A stretch of 64,000 nucleotides of DNA from Rhabditoides inermis. Lineage: Eukaryota > Nematoda > Chromadorea > Rhabditida > Rhabditidae. Below are positions 49,775 through 61,348 of the stretch, in pieces (positions within the stretch are counted from its first letter, which is position 1; every line of letters starts with the position of its first letter). Location of the stretch: NCBI GenBank assembly GCA_963966185.1, contig CAWZYM010000339.1, positions 78,501-142,500 on the forward strand. Reading direction: 5' to 3'. Both the position numbers and the translations under genes were made by a program. Under the pieces are notes generated by a model. The model worked only from the letters and a program-made list of their open reading frames with translations, did no database searches and was not told the origin of the DNA.

Positions 49775-50900
49775 AGAGGGAGCGAAAGAGAGAGGGGGAG
49801 AGTCAGTGAGGAGGAGGAGGAGGAGAGGAGATGGGGAGGGGGAGAGGGAAAGACAGGGGAGAAAAGAAGAGGGAAAGATGGGGGAAGAGAGGAGAGAGAG
49901 ATAGGGGGAGTGAGAGAGAGATGAAGAGGGACTATAGAGAGAATGGAGGAGAATAGATAGAGGAAGGAGGGGAGAGAGGGCATAGTTAGAAAGAGTGATG
50001 GATGACAACTACATACATTTCAGGTGTCCCAGCCCTCTCTGGAGACTCAAGGACTGGAGAGGGCGACCAGGAGATGCGGCGTTGAAGACTGCAGTGGAGT
50101 GGCGGACAGCGATAGGAGCGACACGCGCCACTCCGTCATACCTGGAATGGACAAGGTGGGAGGGGATATGATCACTGCTTATCGGGGCAGTGAACATACA
50201 TGCAACATGTTCAGTGTTGTACTCTTGTACACCGGCTTGTCGCGGCTTATTGATTGGTTTTCGCCCATCTTTGGATGTTGATAAGCAGTTGATATGGGGT
50301 CGTTGCTCACCAGAAGATGGTGAGTGGAGTGAGCATCTCCTGCCACTCGGCCGCTCCACTCGGTACAATATCACTCCACTCGCTCCTACCGGGAGAGGAA
50401 GACACACGCGCGTACGGCAAGATCGCTGAAAAGTGGTCGATCAATAGACATCACAAACAACTATAGTGTGTTCCCTTTTCTGAGCGACAAATTCGGAAAG
50501 CCGGAATAATATACGAACAATGTGATTTTTATGTAAATGCCCAATTATCGTGTCATTTCTTGCATATATCAGATTTTAGTTTGTAGTGAATAATTCAATA
50601 ACCTCGAAGTTGTGGCGAGCGGCAAATGCGACTCGACTGGGGCGGTGGTGGATGGTGAGAGGGCGATCGCTCCCTATGCACTCCCCTCTCACTCTCTCTC
50701 CTCCCCCACGGCGGATCTGCCCTCCTGTCTATCACCGGACAGCTCGTTAGACTGCTCGTCGACTGAAACAAACTATCGATCACCATCCCTGCTCATCTCC
50801 CCCGCACGATAAAAAGCTGCAGTAGGACGGAACTGCAAGGGACACAAGTCGTCTCCATATGTATAGCAGAACAGCTAGTTCCCCTTTCCTTGATCATTCA
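49404..50900. other. Microsatellites and unassigned exon-like blocks
   Basis: (GA)n at 49404-49435 and 49730-49950. A plus-strand block at 50035-50155 after TTTCAG contains CACTCCGT-type segments also seen at 49690 and 50340, suggesting local duplication. I could not build a gene here. Confidence 0.4.
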
Positions 50901-51065
50901 TGCAATCGCTGTGGCTTACCTGCCTTGCCACGCTCGGTCCTCTTTCCGCTTCCGCACACACTGAAGCAGTGCCGGCGTCGCACCCACGTCGCCAACCGTA
51001 CACTCGCGCACGCCAACCGCCTGCAACATCCGCCAAACAGTCATCATCGACTTGGGCAACACAAA

Positions 51066-52269
51066 TCAGGACGCCGCGAACATGTCGCCCACCTCCAAGC
51101 GAGCGTCGACTGCCCGAGTGCTCTGCCATTGCTCGGCGTCCGTCTCTCTCGGCCGAATCGGACTAAACAATAAGAACATATAAATCAAAGAATAGATCTC
51201 GTGACTCGCCTGTAGTGGTGAGGGAGAGACAGTGCCTGATTCCGAGGATCTGTGTGGCGCATGGCAAGCGGGCGAACGCTTGCCTCTATCAGCGCCTCTC
51301 TCCACTCTCGCCGCTCCCGCCTTCCTACTTAAATACAAAATAGTAAATATCCAGAACAAAAATACAAGTTTGTTTCGACTGACAGGTAGAAGGATTTGGT
51401 ATGTGTACAAACCTGTCGTGGGGAGGGTGCTCCTTGACCTTGTCCGCACCGCCGGTCCGACCAGCAAACGGAAGAGGTGCCGACGCTCTCCCACTCCCTT
51501 CACTCCTCTTCCTCCACACACCACTCGCCACACCAGCACTGTTTCCTCCGCACCCGCCATCGCTCGCACTAAACAATAACATTTTACTATGTGAAACATG
51601 TGTTTCAAACAGAGCGAAGGAGGCGACACACATCGACATCTAAATCGCAGTCGCTATCTTTTCACAAACCTGCTCGGAAGGGCGGCTTTGGCTTCGTCCG
51701 CCTTGAGCGGGACTGTAGGCGATCGACAGGCCCGCTCTCCCTCCACTCCTCGCGCACTTTCTGCCAGTGTTGGTCGTCAGACCGCGCAGCACCCGCAATC
51801 ACACTCCAGTCAGCGACGACCCGCGCACCGTCCACCTGCAGCATTCATGCAATGAAAATGAAAGGGTTAAACAAGTGCATATCATTAACGTAATGTACTA
51901 GATGAATGCGACACATTACGACATTACCTCTTGCACTCCGATGTCCACCACCTCCTCGATGTACAGCTCCAGGAAGTGTTGGAATGTTAAGCAGTGTTCT
52001 CGGCACAGCTGGGTGGGCTCCGACGCTGAGGCGACGCATGCGCCACAGGAGAGGGCAGCGCGTCCCACATAGCCCGTTCCTGCGATAATACGTTCATCAA
52101 CAACGTCAAAAAATGCCGCACATACGGTGTGTGCAGACGGTTTGACGAGTACGGGCGAGAAATGAGCTGCTTGGAAGAGACGGCGCACATCCCGAGTGAA
52201 CGAGATCGAGATGAGCGAGAATGCCCTCCTCCTCGCATGACCGTCGCACAACTGCAACCCGGAAAGGAT

Positions 52270-52301
<32 letters not shown>

Positions 52302-52540
52302 CGGACCGTGGCAAGAGCTGTCGACGATCCCGTCTTCTCCTCGAACTACATGTCGAGCGCAGTGCACATGAGAACCCGGCGGGAGCTGAAACGCAACTTG
52401 GCGCTGGCTCGATCCTTCTCTCCTTGACTCACCTCACGACATACATGCAGCCATCGCAGCGGGTTGTGGGTGCACTTGTCAGATCTGCCGACCCATCCTC
52501 GCTCCACCTTGCGATGCCGGGCACCTCGACGCGACACGGA
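51066..52540 (-). CDS. Unrecognised Cys-containing globular protein, phase-consistent over six exons
   Basis: Minus-strand exons 52433-52540, 51928-52251, 51670-51835, 51413-51568, 51210-51327 and 51066-51162 (TGA) keep one frame for about 322 residues. The second exon is open for 108 codons: FTRDVRRLFQAAHFSPVLVK, HTVCAAFFDVVDERIIAGTG, GRAALSCGACVASASEPTQL and LTFQHFLELYIEEVVDIGVQ. Next come ARVVADWSVIAGAARSDDQH, LVWRVVCGGRGVKGVGERRH, REWREALIEASVRPLAMRHT and EQWQSTRAVDARLEVGDMFA. Paired Cys (CGAC) and CREHC could bind metal. No membrane segments. The intron after exon 51210-51327 starts with GC (CAG|GCGAGT). The start is not resolved, and an alternative frame is also open in the first two exons. 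No family recognised. A diverged partial copy lies at 53002-53620. Confidence 0.55.
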
Positions 52541-53001
52541 CTGCAACACAATACTATACAAGGAGAGATTGATAGAGAGAGGGGGTGAAACATGGACACA
52601 CTACTCACTACGATTCTATTAATCCGCGTAATCATAACACGGCAATTTATAAGTAACTCAGAATACGGAAACAGAAAAGGGAAGTTTACAACTGGCAACT
52701 TGAACAGGGTAGGGAGACTTTATTTGTTCAAAATATTCAAGATGCGAGTATGGAGCGCTCGCCTCCTCTCTCGCCAGTCTTTTCGAATTCCGCGAACCCT
52801 AGGCGACGTTCGTTTTGGGTGATCACGTGTCTTTTCTGGTCGCTGTCGTATTCGATATTATACAACAACACAAATACGACCACGAGACATTTGATTGATT
52901 AATTGAATGAGAGAGAGATGGGGAGAGGAGAAAAGAAGAGAAGGAAAGGAATAGTGGCTCAACTCGACTGACAGGAAAAAAGAGTAGCCATGAATGCAAA
53001 C

Positions 53002-53620
53002 CTGTTGTTGTAAAAGTGCTCCTTGATTTTTCCCGCCTCGGTCCGAGCAGCAACCCAGCTGTCGATGCTCTCCTCCTCTTTTCTTCCCTCCACACGCCTC
53101 ACCAGCCAGCATTGCCGTGCGCCATCGCTCGCACTAAATAATAACATTTTATAACGAAAAACATGTGTACATAATTATTTAAACATCGCTGAACATAGGC
53201 GAAACACAACAACAATAGCCTACGTGGCGCTTGTGCATGGCTCAAATGAAGCGGGGGTTTCGGGCTTGTATATCCGCAAGGCGTTGCTGCTCAGAGAACC
53301 GGCCGCGGCAGCCGCAGTGGATATTCAGATTTTGGCAATTCGGCGCAAATTTCAATGAAGAAGAGGGTTGTGATAGTGTCGGATCCTTCGCGAGTTCTGT
53401 TGTGGAGGCTGCGGCAGCATGACACGACTGTGCCAAACCACCAAGTCATAGAATCGACCGCGGAAGCAAAAGTGGGCATGCCGTCGGATCGCACGGCAGT
53501 TTCCGTCTCTTGCATACCTGCTCGCTCCATCCTCTCTCGGCGCACTTGCCGTCGGCCTGACCGCGCCGCCCGCCCACCCGCCACTCTTCACAGAGACGAC
53601 ACGCACGTCGACCACCTGCA
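53002..53620 (-). pseudogene. Diverged second copy of exons of the 51-52.5 kb gene
   Basis: Block about 53518-53617 (VVDVRVVSVKSGGWAGGAVR) matches exon 51670-51835 at its start and at its GCGAGCAG|GT end. Block 53002-53133 (SASDGARQCWLVRRVEGRKE, WVAARTEAGKIKEHFYNNR) matches exon 51413-51568 in acceptor context (TTTAGTGCGAGCGATGG) and end (ACAG|GTTTG). The two join in phase, but in a different frame from the other copy. No equivalent of the large Cys exon is intact: the segment 53230-53520 is interrupted by stops. Confidence 0.4.
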
Positions 53621-53650
53621 TAATAATACAAATACACTGCCACACGAAAC

Positions 53651-53695
53651 ATCTTACCCGTTGGCTGCTGCCAACGGTGGCTGCTGCCAACGGGT
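53651..53695. repeat. Short tandem duplication
   Basis: TTGGCTGCTGCCAACGG occurs as overlapping inverted/direct copies: TACCCGTTGGCTGCTGCCAA is followed by CGGTGGCTGCTGCCAACGGG, forming an imperfect hairpin. Confidence 0.7.
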
Positions 53696-53889
53696 AGAGG
53701 CAAACTCACTCTATCGTCGATCGCAATCACCATCGCAATTGCGCTTGTCGACTCGCATCAGTTTTCGCCACTCACCCGCCACTCTCCGAGCAGCGAGTAC
53801 ATCTCCTGGATGGATGCGCCTGCAGCCTGACGGTGTATCCTTCCCACTAAAAACAAACAATTAAACAAAACAACATACAAGGGAAAAGG

Positions 53890-54849
53890 ATAACGCAATC
53901 GAAATACGGAAAGGTTTAACACAGAAATTCGTTTCACACGGTTACCATATGAAGACTAAAAGACAACAAAGGCGAGCGATATCGCGAAAACAATATCAAC
54001 AGTCTGGAACAGTCAGGATTTTGAAGCACTATGAAACGTATTGTATAAGGAATGCATGTTTCAGAAGAAGTGAGCGAGCAGTGCGGATACGACACGGACC
54101 CGCCATCGACTCTTCACTAGACCTCTCCTCACACACTCTACTCTTTGCAGTGGAGTGAGTGTGGGAGAGAGAGGGATACCGCGTGAAAACGCGAGACGTC
54201 ACTCGCCAAGGCGTTTGAGAAGTGAGTGAGAGGGAGACAGAGGGCAGAGGGGAGGTAGAAACTAGAGAAAACAGTTCGATCTAGGTGGCGGCGGTTGCGA
54301 CACGCCGCTACGTCAAATGCTGAGGCGACAGGAGACACGCGTACACCATTACACCATGTCTTCTGGTGAGTGTGGGAGAAGGCGAGAAACAGAGAGAGAC
54401 GGGGGATAGTGAATGATAGACAGTAGCTTCTTTCAGGTAGTTGACAGATCGATAGGCTCGATCGGGCAACTCGTCGTTGCCTCTCGGGCGGGGGAGTCTC
54501 TTCTCCCTCGCCCACATGTGTCCCTCTAATGGCACGCACGCAAAGAGAGAGGCGACGATTGGGAGGTGCACCCTCCGTGCACCTCCTCTGCTCGATGGCG
54601 CGGCGAACGAAGGTGAGGGAAGGGAGAAAGGAGAGATAGAGGAATGGGAGAAGTAGAGGAAGAAGATGGGAAAAGACGTGTGTCTTTCAGGACGCGCTAG
54701 GGTGAACTTTGCGCACCTGCCCGGATGTGGGCAACCGGGCGTTTCCCGATCCACATCTGGGTTCGGGGGGCACTCTCAAGCCCCTCGAGATCGTCCACGC
54801 CAAAAAAGGACGACGAAAAGGTAAGATAGGGAGGGGAATAGAGAGGGAG

Positions 54850-54888
<39 letters not shown>

Positions 54889-55080
54889 ACATTTATGTTC
54901 TAGACAGCGACGCAATCGACTTCGCGGCGGAGAGAGGCGTGACGGAGAGAGGGAGACTCGGGGTAAGCTGCGGCGCGTCGCTTTTTTCTCGGCCCCCACT
55001 TCCGTGTCTAGGTCTAGGCCCCTTCGCACCCTGAGGCGATGCGCGCTAGTATGCAAGTACGTTTGCCGTAGTTCAAGCAC
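53890..55080. other. Unassigned, with exon-like block at 54690-54822
   Basis: A plus-strand block after TCTTTCAG (54690) ends at AAAAG|GTAAG (54822) and can read LGSGGTLKPLEIVHAKKGRR. It has no clear partner exons. (GA)n at 54855-54890. The rest shows no supported feature. Confidence 0.35.
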
Positions 55081-55084
55081 GGAT

Positions 55085-56205
55085 TTAAACGTAGGCTACA
55101 CGTACTGAAGCCGAATGCTGGCTATATGTACACACTTCAAGGCATACGAGTTCGGCCAGGTCTCTGGGTAGTTTCCATCTTGGAATACCCCACATCTCTC
55201 CGTGGTGGCTGAGTTCATGTTAGCCACGTGCAGATCCGTGTACTACATGTATAGAGGAGGTGATCCAGCGAATTGCACGCCGGCGGCAAGTATAACAGAT
55301 GACGCATTGCATTCAGCTGTTATTCTCTACTTAATTTGGTCTACCGCGAAAAATGTATAAAAGCTTCAAATCATTCAAATCAAAATTTCAAATCATTTTA
55401 CTCAGTAGAGAACTTACTTTTGACAAACACTTGTGACAATGAATCAAGTTCTCTCAATGTACATTTGTTGTATATGTCATACTCTATTGTACATATCCAA
55501 ATCCAAATCATACCACTAGGCATATCATACACATGTAAATATCATACACATGTATATATCATACACATGTAAATATCATACTCTTTGTTCCACGTGAGTC
55601 GTGTCTTAGTTGGTGAGAGGTGAAAGTATTGAGGTAGATAAGAAGGTAAGTAACGTGAGGTGAAAGTTGGGTGAGAGTTTTTTTATGATGTGTGTGAAGG
55701 TATGTTTGAATGCAACCAAGACACGTCACTGCGCGTAGAACAGAGAGTATGATATATTAGCGTCCATCGTCAGGTGGTAGCTAACAATGTGCTACGTTCA
55801 AGCTCAACTACAGAAATATACAATACAAACACACACACACATACACACAAATAAAACAGAAATTGTGAAAACGTGGTCCATTGTCGCAAATGTCAAAAGT
55901 AAGTTCTCAATCACATGGGCTGTACATTTTTCGCAGTAGTTCAAGCTAAGTAGAGGAAATCAGTTAAAAGCAATGCGTCGTCTCGTATACTAGCCGCCGG
56001 GGTGCAACTCGCCGGCTCATTTCCTCTGTGCATGTAGATATGGTTGTGCACGTGGCTGACATGAACTGAGCAACCGCGGAGAGAAGTGGGGTATCCCAAA
56101 ATGGAAACTATCTGGACACATGGCTGGGCGCGTAGAGCTCGAAGTGTGTACACATAGCCGGCATTCGCAGATTTCAGTCCGTGTAGCCTACGTTCGATTC
56201 TGCAG
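55085..56205. mobile_element. Large foldback element, about 1.1 kb with 300-350-bp inverted arms
   Basis: The left arm (about 55085-55440) and right arm (about 55875-56205) are imperfect reverse complements. Shared segments include GTAGGCTACACG at the outer ends, GGTGGCTGAGTTCATGTTAG, GGAATACCCCAC and GAGAACTTACTTTTGACA at the inner ends. Indels distinguish the arms. The centre holds a tandem run of ATCATACACATGTAAAT (55525-55580) and no ORF. This fits a non-autonomous foldback DNA transposon; transcription across it would give a long hairpin RNA. Confidence 0.85.
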
Positions 56206-57191
56206 ATGTGTTTGAATGGCGGGAAATGTATAGACTATGTCTCTTGTTGCATCTAGAGTGTCTCGCTTTGGGATTGTGGAGGTGGTTTAGGTTCGTGTCG
56301 CATGTTCGTATTTTTGTATCGTCTCTAATGGCGGCGATGGATAGCGCGTCGGCGGGGGCCGAGTGAGGGTGGTAAGCCAAAGCGCACTCTGCGGAACTTT
56401 TTCAACGACCATGCCTTTCTTTAATCAAATAAGTTATATCTATGATCATTATGGTAATGTTCCAAGATGTTGTGAAACTATTTGTTATGAATAATAAAAC
56501 AATAATAATAATACCATATCGATTGTAAATTGCGTGAAACACGGACGTGCATCGTTCATCGACGGATAATGTGATAGGTGATAGTAGAGGAATGAGGAAT
56601 GTAGTGAGAGAGCAAAGCTGTAGAGAGGGAAAGAGATAAAGGGATAGAAATCACAAGTATCAACAACTGTAGCAAAATACGGAAATTTCTCTCACTATTG
56701 GACTCTTTCTCATCATATTCGATCATTCACTTGATTTGATCATACAAGAGTTCAAATAAACGCGACTCTACTGGACGACAATGAACTATATAGTCAGTTG
56801 TGAGGTATAAGTGAGAAAAAAGATGCCCATTATCGAAAGACAGAGAAGGCCGTCGAAAGAAAAAAACACTCAGCTGCTCAGCTTGATCGATGGTGCTAGG
56901 GAGAGATCAAGAACGGTTCAGAAGACCCACGTATCATTGTTACTACAATGCAGGTGACCGCATCGCGCAATCACCGGGCAATCAAAGAGTTATCGAAAAA
57001 TGTTCTTGTTTACGGTTCGTGCTATTCGTGCTTGTGGGCCGCACGCCGCGGTCATGTGTGGATGTGAATAATAACATGTTCCATATATGCATAGAAAAAT
57101 AACGCATATAAAACGATATGTTACTAGTAAAGGTGTTTGTCTCTATTACGTGATGCATAGTGAATGTTTCATTACCCAAATTTGAGGTAAT
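56206..57191. other. Intergenic, no supported gene
   Basis: AT-rich from 56400. No exon chain, RNA gene or repeat was recognised between the foldback element and the eL31 locus. Confidence 0.6.
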
Positions 57192-57693
57192 ATGACAAAG
57201 CCGGCAAAGCAGGACCGCAAGTCGCGGGTGGCCATGAACAAGATCGTCACCCGCGAGTACACCATCAACCTTCACAAAAGATCCACAGAGTGGGATTCGA
57301 GAGTCGCGCTTCCCGCGCTCTTCATGAGTTACGCTTTCGACACCGATCTTTCGCCACCGAGCAAATGAAAACCCAGGATGTCCGCATCGACACCCGCCTC
57401 AGCCAGGCTATCTGGTCTAAGGGAGTGATTCTTTTCCGAACCCGCGTCCGTCTGTTCCGCAGTACGCCGACGACGACAACGACAAGGGAGACGGCGAGGA
57501 CTCCGTGCACAAGGTTTACATTCTTGTCACCTACGTTCCTTGCACTAACTTTAAGAAGCTGACCAAAGTCAACGTTGACAGCGAGGAGAAAACACTTTTT
57601 GTTATCTGTGCTGCGCCAAGACGAGGCGAGGCGAGGCGTGAGGGACGGCCGAATCACGTAACGATTCGCGCGGGAAACGCGTTGGTACAATGA
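57192..57693 (+). pseudogene. RPL31: Ribosomal protein eL31 (RPL31), intronless with two frame breaks
   Basis: ATG at 57192 opens KSRVAMNKIVTREYTINLHK, the start of eL31 of the large ribosomal subunit. One base is missing near 57278-57281 (after CACAAAAG), where the frame moves to IHRVGFESRASRALHELR and then MKTQDVRIDTRLSQAIWSKG. A second base is missing near 57459-57463 (CCGCAGTACG), where it moves to GEDSVHKVYILVTYVPCTNF and KKLTKVNVDSEE. About two residues are also missing after WSKGV relative to family members, and the normal stop after NVDxx is replaced by an open extension to 57693. The lack of introns, in a locus where other genes have many, suggests a processed retrocopy. Alternatively the two single-base losses, both explicable as a doubled base read once, are sequencing errors. 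The identity of the family is clear. Confidence 0.85.
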
Positions 57694-58424
57694 TTGCATA
57701 TCTACACACTTGGTCAATTCAGAAAATGCAGAAACAGCTCAAACATATCTATTAGAGAAAAGACATTTGTTCGTATCGCTAATGACGGCAACTGTTGCTC
57801 CTCATTTTATTCCGAGTTAGATACGCTTCGATATCGCACTGCTAACAAACCTTGTTTGTTTGTGCGAAACATTTTGCAATAATGCAAGTGGACAACTCGT
57901 AAATAATAACGAAAAACAACGAAAAACAAAACAAACGCATGACATGAAGCGAGAAGATCGAATATAAAAACGATGAATCAATTTGCTATTGTGTGAATAG
58001 CGGCAAATGTCACTAACACTATTACATGAACGGTAACTTCATCCCGAGTTGAATTCGCGTTTGGAAATGTTTGTTATATTGCCCTCAAACATCGTCTAAA
58101 TATTGATCTTGTCGATGTCGGTGTAGCTGTAAACTTGTAACTAAAACCAGATAATGTCGTTCATACTACACATCGCGCCAACTTTTACAAGAAGTTTGAC
58201 ATTAGCTACTGAAAAACTCGTCTACTCCTTCTCTCTCACAAACTCTCTCAGTTTTCTAAATGACGAACAAGTGGAGGACACAGGCTGAATCGCACGCTTT
58301 CTTTCGAAAAGGGCAGTCACTCCTTCATTGGGATGCCCTCCACTCAATTCTGAATGTATCCGGGTTCTACTTCAGGGATAGAACGACATAACACGAAATA
58401 ACATCATGTACCTTCTCTCACGCC

Positions 58425-58640
58425 ACCCTTCTCTTGCTCATGCTGTCATTGGGTGCGAGGTGAGTGGCTGCCCGGCTCGATATTCGGATAGGAGGGAACA
58501 TGCATAGGAGACAGGCTGGATGCCAGTCGACTTCTCTCACCCACACCCGACCGCGCGTCAACCGTCTCACATCCGGACACACTCGACTGACGGGTGCGAG
58601 ACTGGCAATCGGAAAAGGCGCGTGGGAGAACACACACATT
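58425..58640. repeat. Dispersed repeat R58, copy 1
   Basis: GTGGCTGCCCGGCTCGATATTCGGATAGGAG ... CACACTCGACTGACGGGTGCGAGACTGGCAATCGGAA ... ACCACTAGTGCA is matched at 61178-61348, and partly at 58755-58850. The call is a repeat family of unknown nature; no consistent coding frame is shared. Confidence 0.85.
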
Positions 58641-58958
58641 TCACCACCACTAGTGCAGCGCGCACCAAAGTGGCACTTCTGTAAGGAGAGTAGTTAGACA
58701 TTTGTGATTCACCAAAATCGTGATTGGTCTCTTCCACCATTTTGTCTGGCTTGGGTGGCCTCGATATTCGGAGAGACAGAGGAGATAACCAGTAGACTCG
58801 CCATTCTCGACCCGAGAATGGCGATCGGGAGCAGGCGCGTGATGAAGAGTAGACAAGATGCGGGAGGGATGGAGGGCGAACGGGATGAATGGTCCCTACA
58901 CTTCTGATCGTCCCTCTCCACAACACTGCCGATACAGATACGGGTCTAGAAGTGAATT

Positions 58959-58959
<1 letters not shown>

Positions 58960-58995
<36 letters not shown>

Positions 58996-59030
58996 AGAGA
59001 TAGAGAGAGAGAGAGAGAAAGAAAAAAAGA
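58960..59030. repeat. (GA)n microsatellite
   Basis: GA dinucleotide tract with AAAG interruptions in otherwise unassigned DNA between the R58 repeat and the uS13 fragment. Confidence 0.95.
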
Positions 59031-59285
59031 GAGGTTTATCTCTCCTCTTGTTGTTCGAATTCGAATGGCGCAATGGCGTGAGATGCGAGCTCTCGTAATA
59101 CGTATACTTATGACGGGCGTATCCCGAATCCTCCGTATACACGAACACTACTACAGACTACACATTCACGGCGAAGGGCGGAAGAAGAACAAATTAGAGA
59201 GAGAGCTCAATTAGAGAGGCTGAGCATTTAGATTTAAAAAACATGAGTACACAACATTCAGTGATAATGATTCATGGATACTCAC

Positions 59286-59473
59286 TCGGTCAGTTATCCG
59301 ATGCGCCTGTTGACATCGATGGTGGTGTCGCCCTTGCGCCAACAGACGAAGGCGAAACGGCTGCCGTCTGCCTTGATAACGATGAGGGTGTACGCGATCT
59401 TCACGTTACCGTTGATGTTCATGTTCATCACACGATGAATGGGCTGGAAGCCGGCGGGAACAATCAACGACAT
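59286..59473 (-). pseudogene. RPS18: Ribosomal protein uS13 (RPS18) first-exon fragment with an in-frame TAA
   Basis: Minus-strand ATG at 59473 opens MSLIVPAGFQPIHRVMNMNI, then NGNVKIAYTLIVIKADGSRF, FVCWRKGDTTIDVNRRIG, a TAA codon (59294-59296), and LTE before a donor GA|GTGAGT. The order and spacing match the N-terminus of uS13, a small-subunit protein contacting tRNA, including the final AGELTE stretch. The Glu of that stretch is replaced by TAA. Only about half of the residues match in a normally very conserved protein, so this is an old pseudogene or a very divergent copy. No downstream exons (the remaining two thirds of the protein) are found toward 57700. Confidence 0.65.
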
Positions 59474-59539
59474 TTTTGCCGCTGGTATTTACCTCAAACT
59501 TGGGAAATTAAAATTGGATACTCATTGCCACTTAAATAA

Positions 59540-61084
59540 GACTAGACTAGAACCATACCACACCACTTATGAATCTGAAACGTTATTGTTTAAAAAAAGA
59601 AGCTTAACCCATTAGTTTTTTTTACATCAGTACATCTTTGCCTTTCTATAAAAATAAGATGATACGGAAACAAAACGACTACCCCATGTTACTTGTTATC
59701 CAAAAGTCACCGACAATTTCATCATATCCAAATTCATGATGAGAAAGTGGTGACACTCGGCTTACAAGAACATTTTGAACATGACAATATGGAATGGCCC
59801 ACTCACATGTTTTCCTGGAGGTTTCACCGGAGCAGCTTCAGCAACGTTTCCCTGGAGCAGCTCCAGCATCCTTTCAGTCCATCACTCGAGCGTATTCAGT
59901 GTTCATCAGCTGCTCATCGCAGTAAGCGGTGCAATCCGCACTACAGCCATGCCAATATTCCTGGAAAATTTGTATTATGACAGCTATCATCGAGGTTGAT
60001 GACATTAAAAAAGATAAATCAAAAGTTTACTAGAACCTCTTCCACCCACCAATAGAAGAGTGAATACGTGATTGATCTTTCCTGGTCTTCGTAGACGGTT
60101 TCAGAGGCAGACATCTGCATTCAAACAGGCCGAAAGTGCCTGCTCCGAGCATGGAGCATGGCGAGCTATGCATCGTAAATAGTGCTAGAAATAATGTTGT
60201 TATTGCAAATCACCTTGTCTTAAACATCCGCGCTTGAAACCGTCAGTCACGCGACAGGCAATGAAGCCCAAAGCGTTCCAGCTAAGTCTTGTTCTTTCGA
60301 AAACGCAGCCGCGCTCCTGGCGATTGGCTCGCAATCGATTCTTGAGGCAACAACCGGCGCATCTCGGAAAGCGATGATCTTGCCCATGCCTATCATTGGT
60401 CTCGAACGTGATCTAAAGGTTAATCACCTCACCCGGACAGGTGTCATCACTATTTCTATTCATTAGTCTAGAACTGAAAAAGTCAATTCAGATAAATTAT
60501 GTTATTATGTTCTCCTTGAGAGATCGACCCCGCAGAGGACTGCATTTCGAACCGTTGCATATCAACAACTCGAAAAACAGTACAACACGGGGCGACACAC
60601 GGGAGCATAAGTAGTAACTTAACAAGTACAATAACTCACCTTCACGGATACAGATCAAAATTTAGTCGGGGTTAGCGCAATGAATACGTATTGCGTACCA
60701 AAGTGCCAAAAATAAAAATGGCAGAGATTCAGCAGAGAAAAATACAGAAATAGGCTAAACGGATCACTGAATTTTTACGCCGCATCGCACATGTTCGCTG
60801 CGTATCCGCATGATTGTAAGCTGATACGCACCAATGTTGTTACCGTATGCATTTGGCGCGAAAATTTTACAGGAATGTTTTTTTTATATTTATTTTACAG
60901 CACATCATGCATAGTTTAATTACTCTCTCATGGTACAGTTGTTTGCAAATATAAACTGAATGTGGGCACACTTTATTGAACGTAACTATACGAAACACAG
61001 ACATCTCAAATAACATGTACCTGTTTTAGATTAGATTCAAATTATCTAAGAAGTACAGTGTGCAAATCAATTGCAATTTAATAA
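59540..61084. other. Intergenic or decayed; weak minus-strand blocks
   Basis: A minus-strand ATG block at 60046-60115 reads MSASETVYEDQERSITYS. Blocks near 59815-59955 and 60240-60410 are GC-richer than their surroundings but contain stops or cannot be joined. No gene is claimed. The rest is AT-rich. Confidence 0.35.
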
Positions 61085-61177
61085 TTGTCAGTGGTGAAAC
61101 AATATTATCACGAAATAACAGTCTTTTTTCTCACTTTTCTTGGTGTTGTTGGATGGGGCTGCAGAAACGAGGCGAGT

Positions 61178-61348
61178 AGTGGCTGCCCGAGTGGCTGCCT
61201 GGATATTCGGATAGGAGAAGACAGAGGAGACGCCAGTCGACTCGTCTCCTCCCACCCGACCGCGCCCCTCTCATCCGGACCATCCACACTCGACTGACGG
61301 GGGCGAGACTGGCGATCGGAAGGTTACACACATCAATCACCACTAGTG
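61178..61348. repeat. Dispersed repeat R58, copy 2
   Basis: Shares GATATTCGGATAGGA, CAGTCGACT, CACTCGACTGACGGG, GCGAGACTGGC and CACCACTAGTGCA in order with 58425-58640, about 2.7 kb away. Confidence 0.85.

Noticed and set aside
59815..60115. Prefoldin subunit 4 on the minus strand (from YEDQERSI)
   Set aside because: Only a few residues resemble the family, the following block contains stops, and no conserved core could be read.
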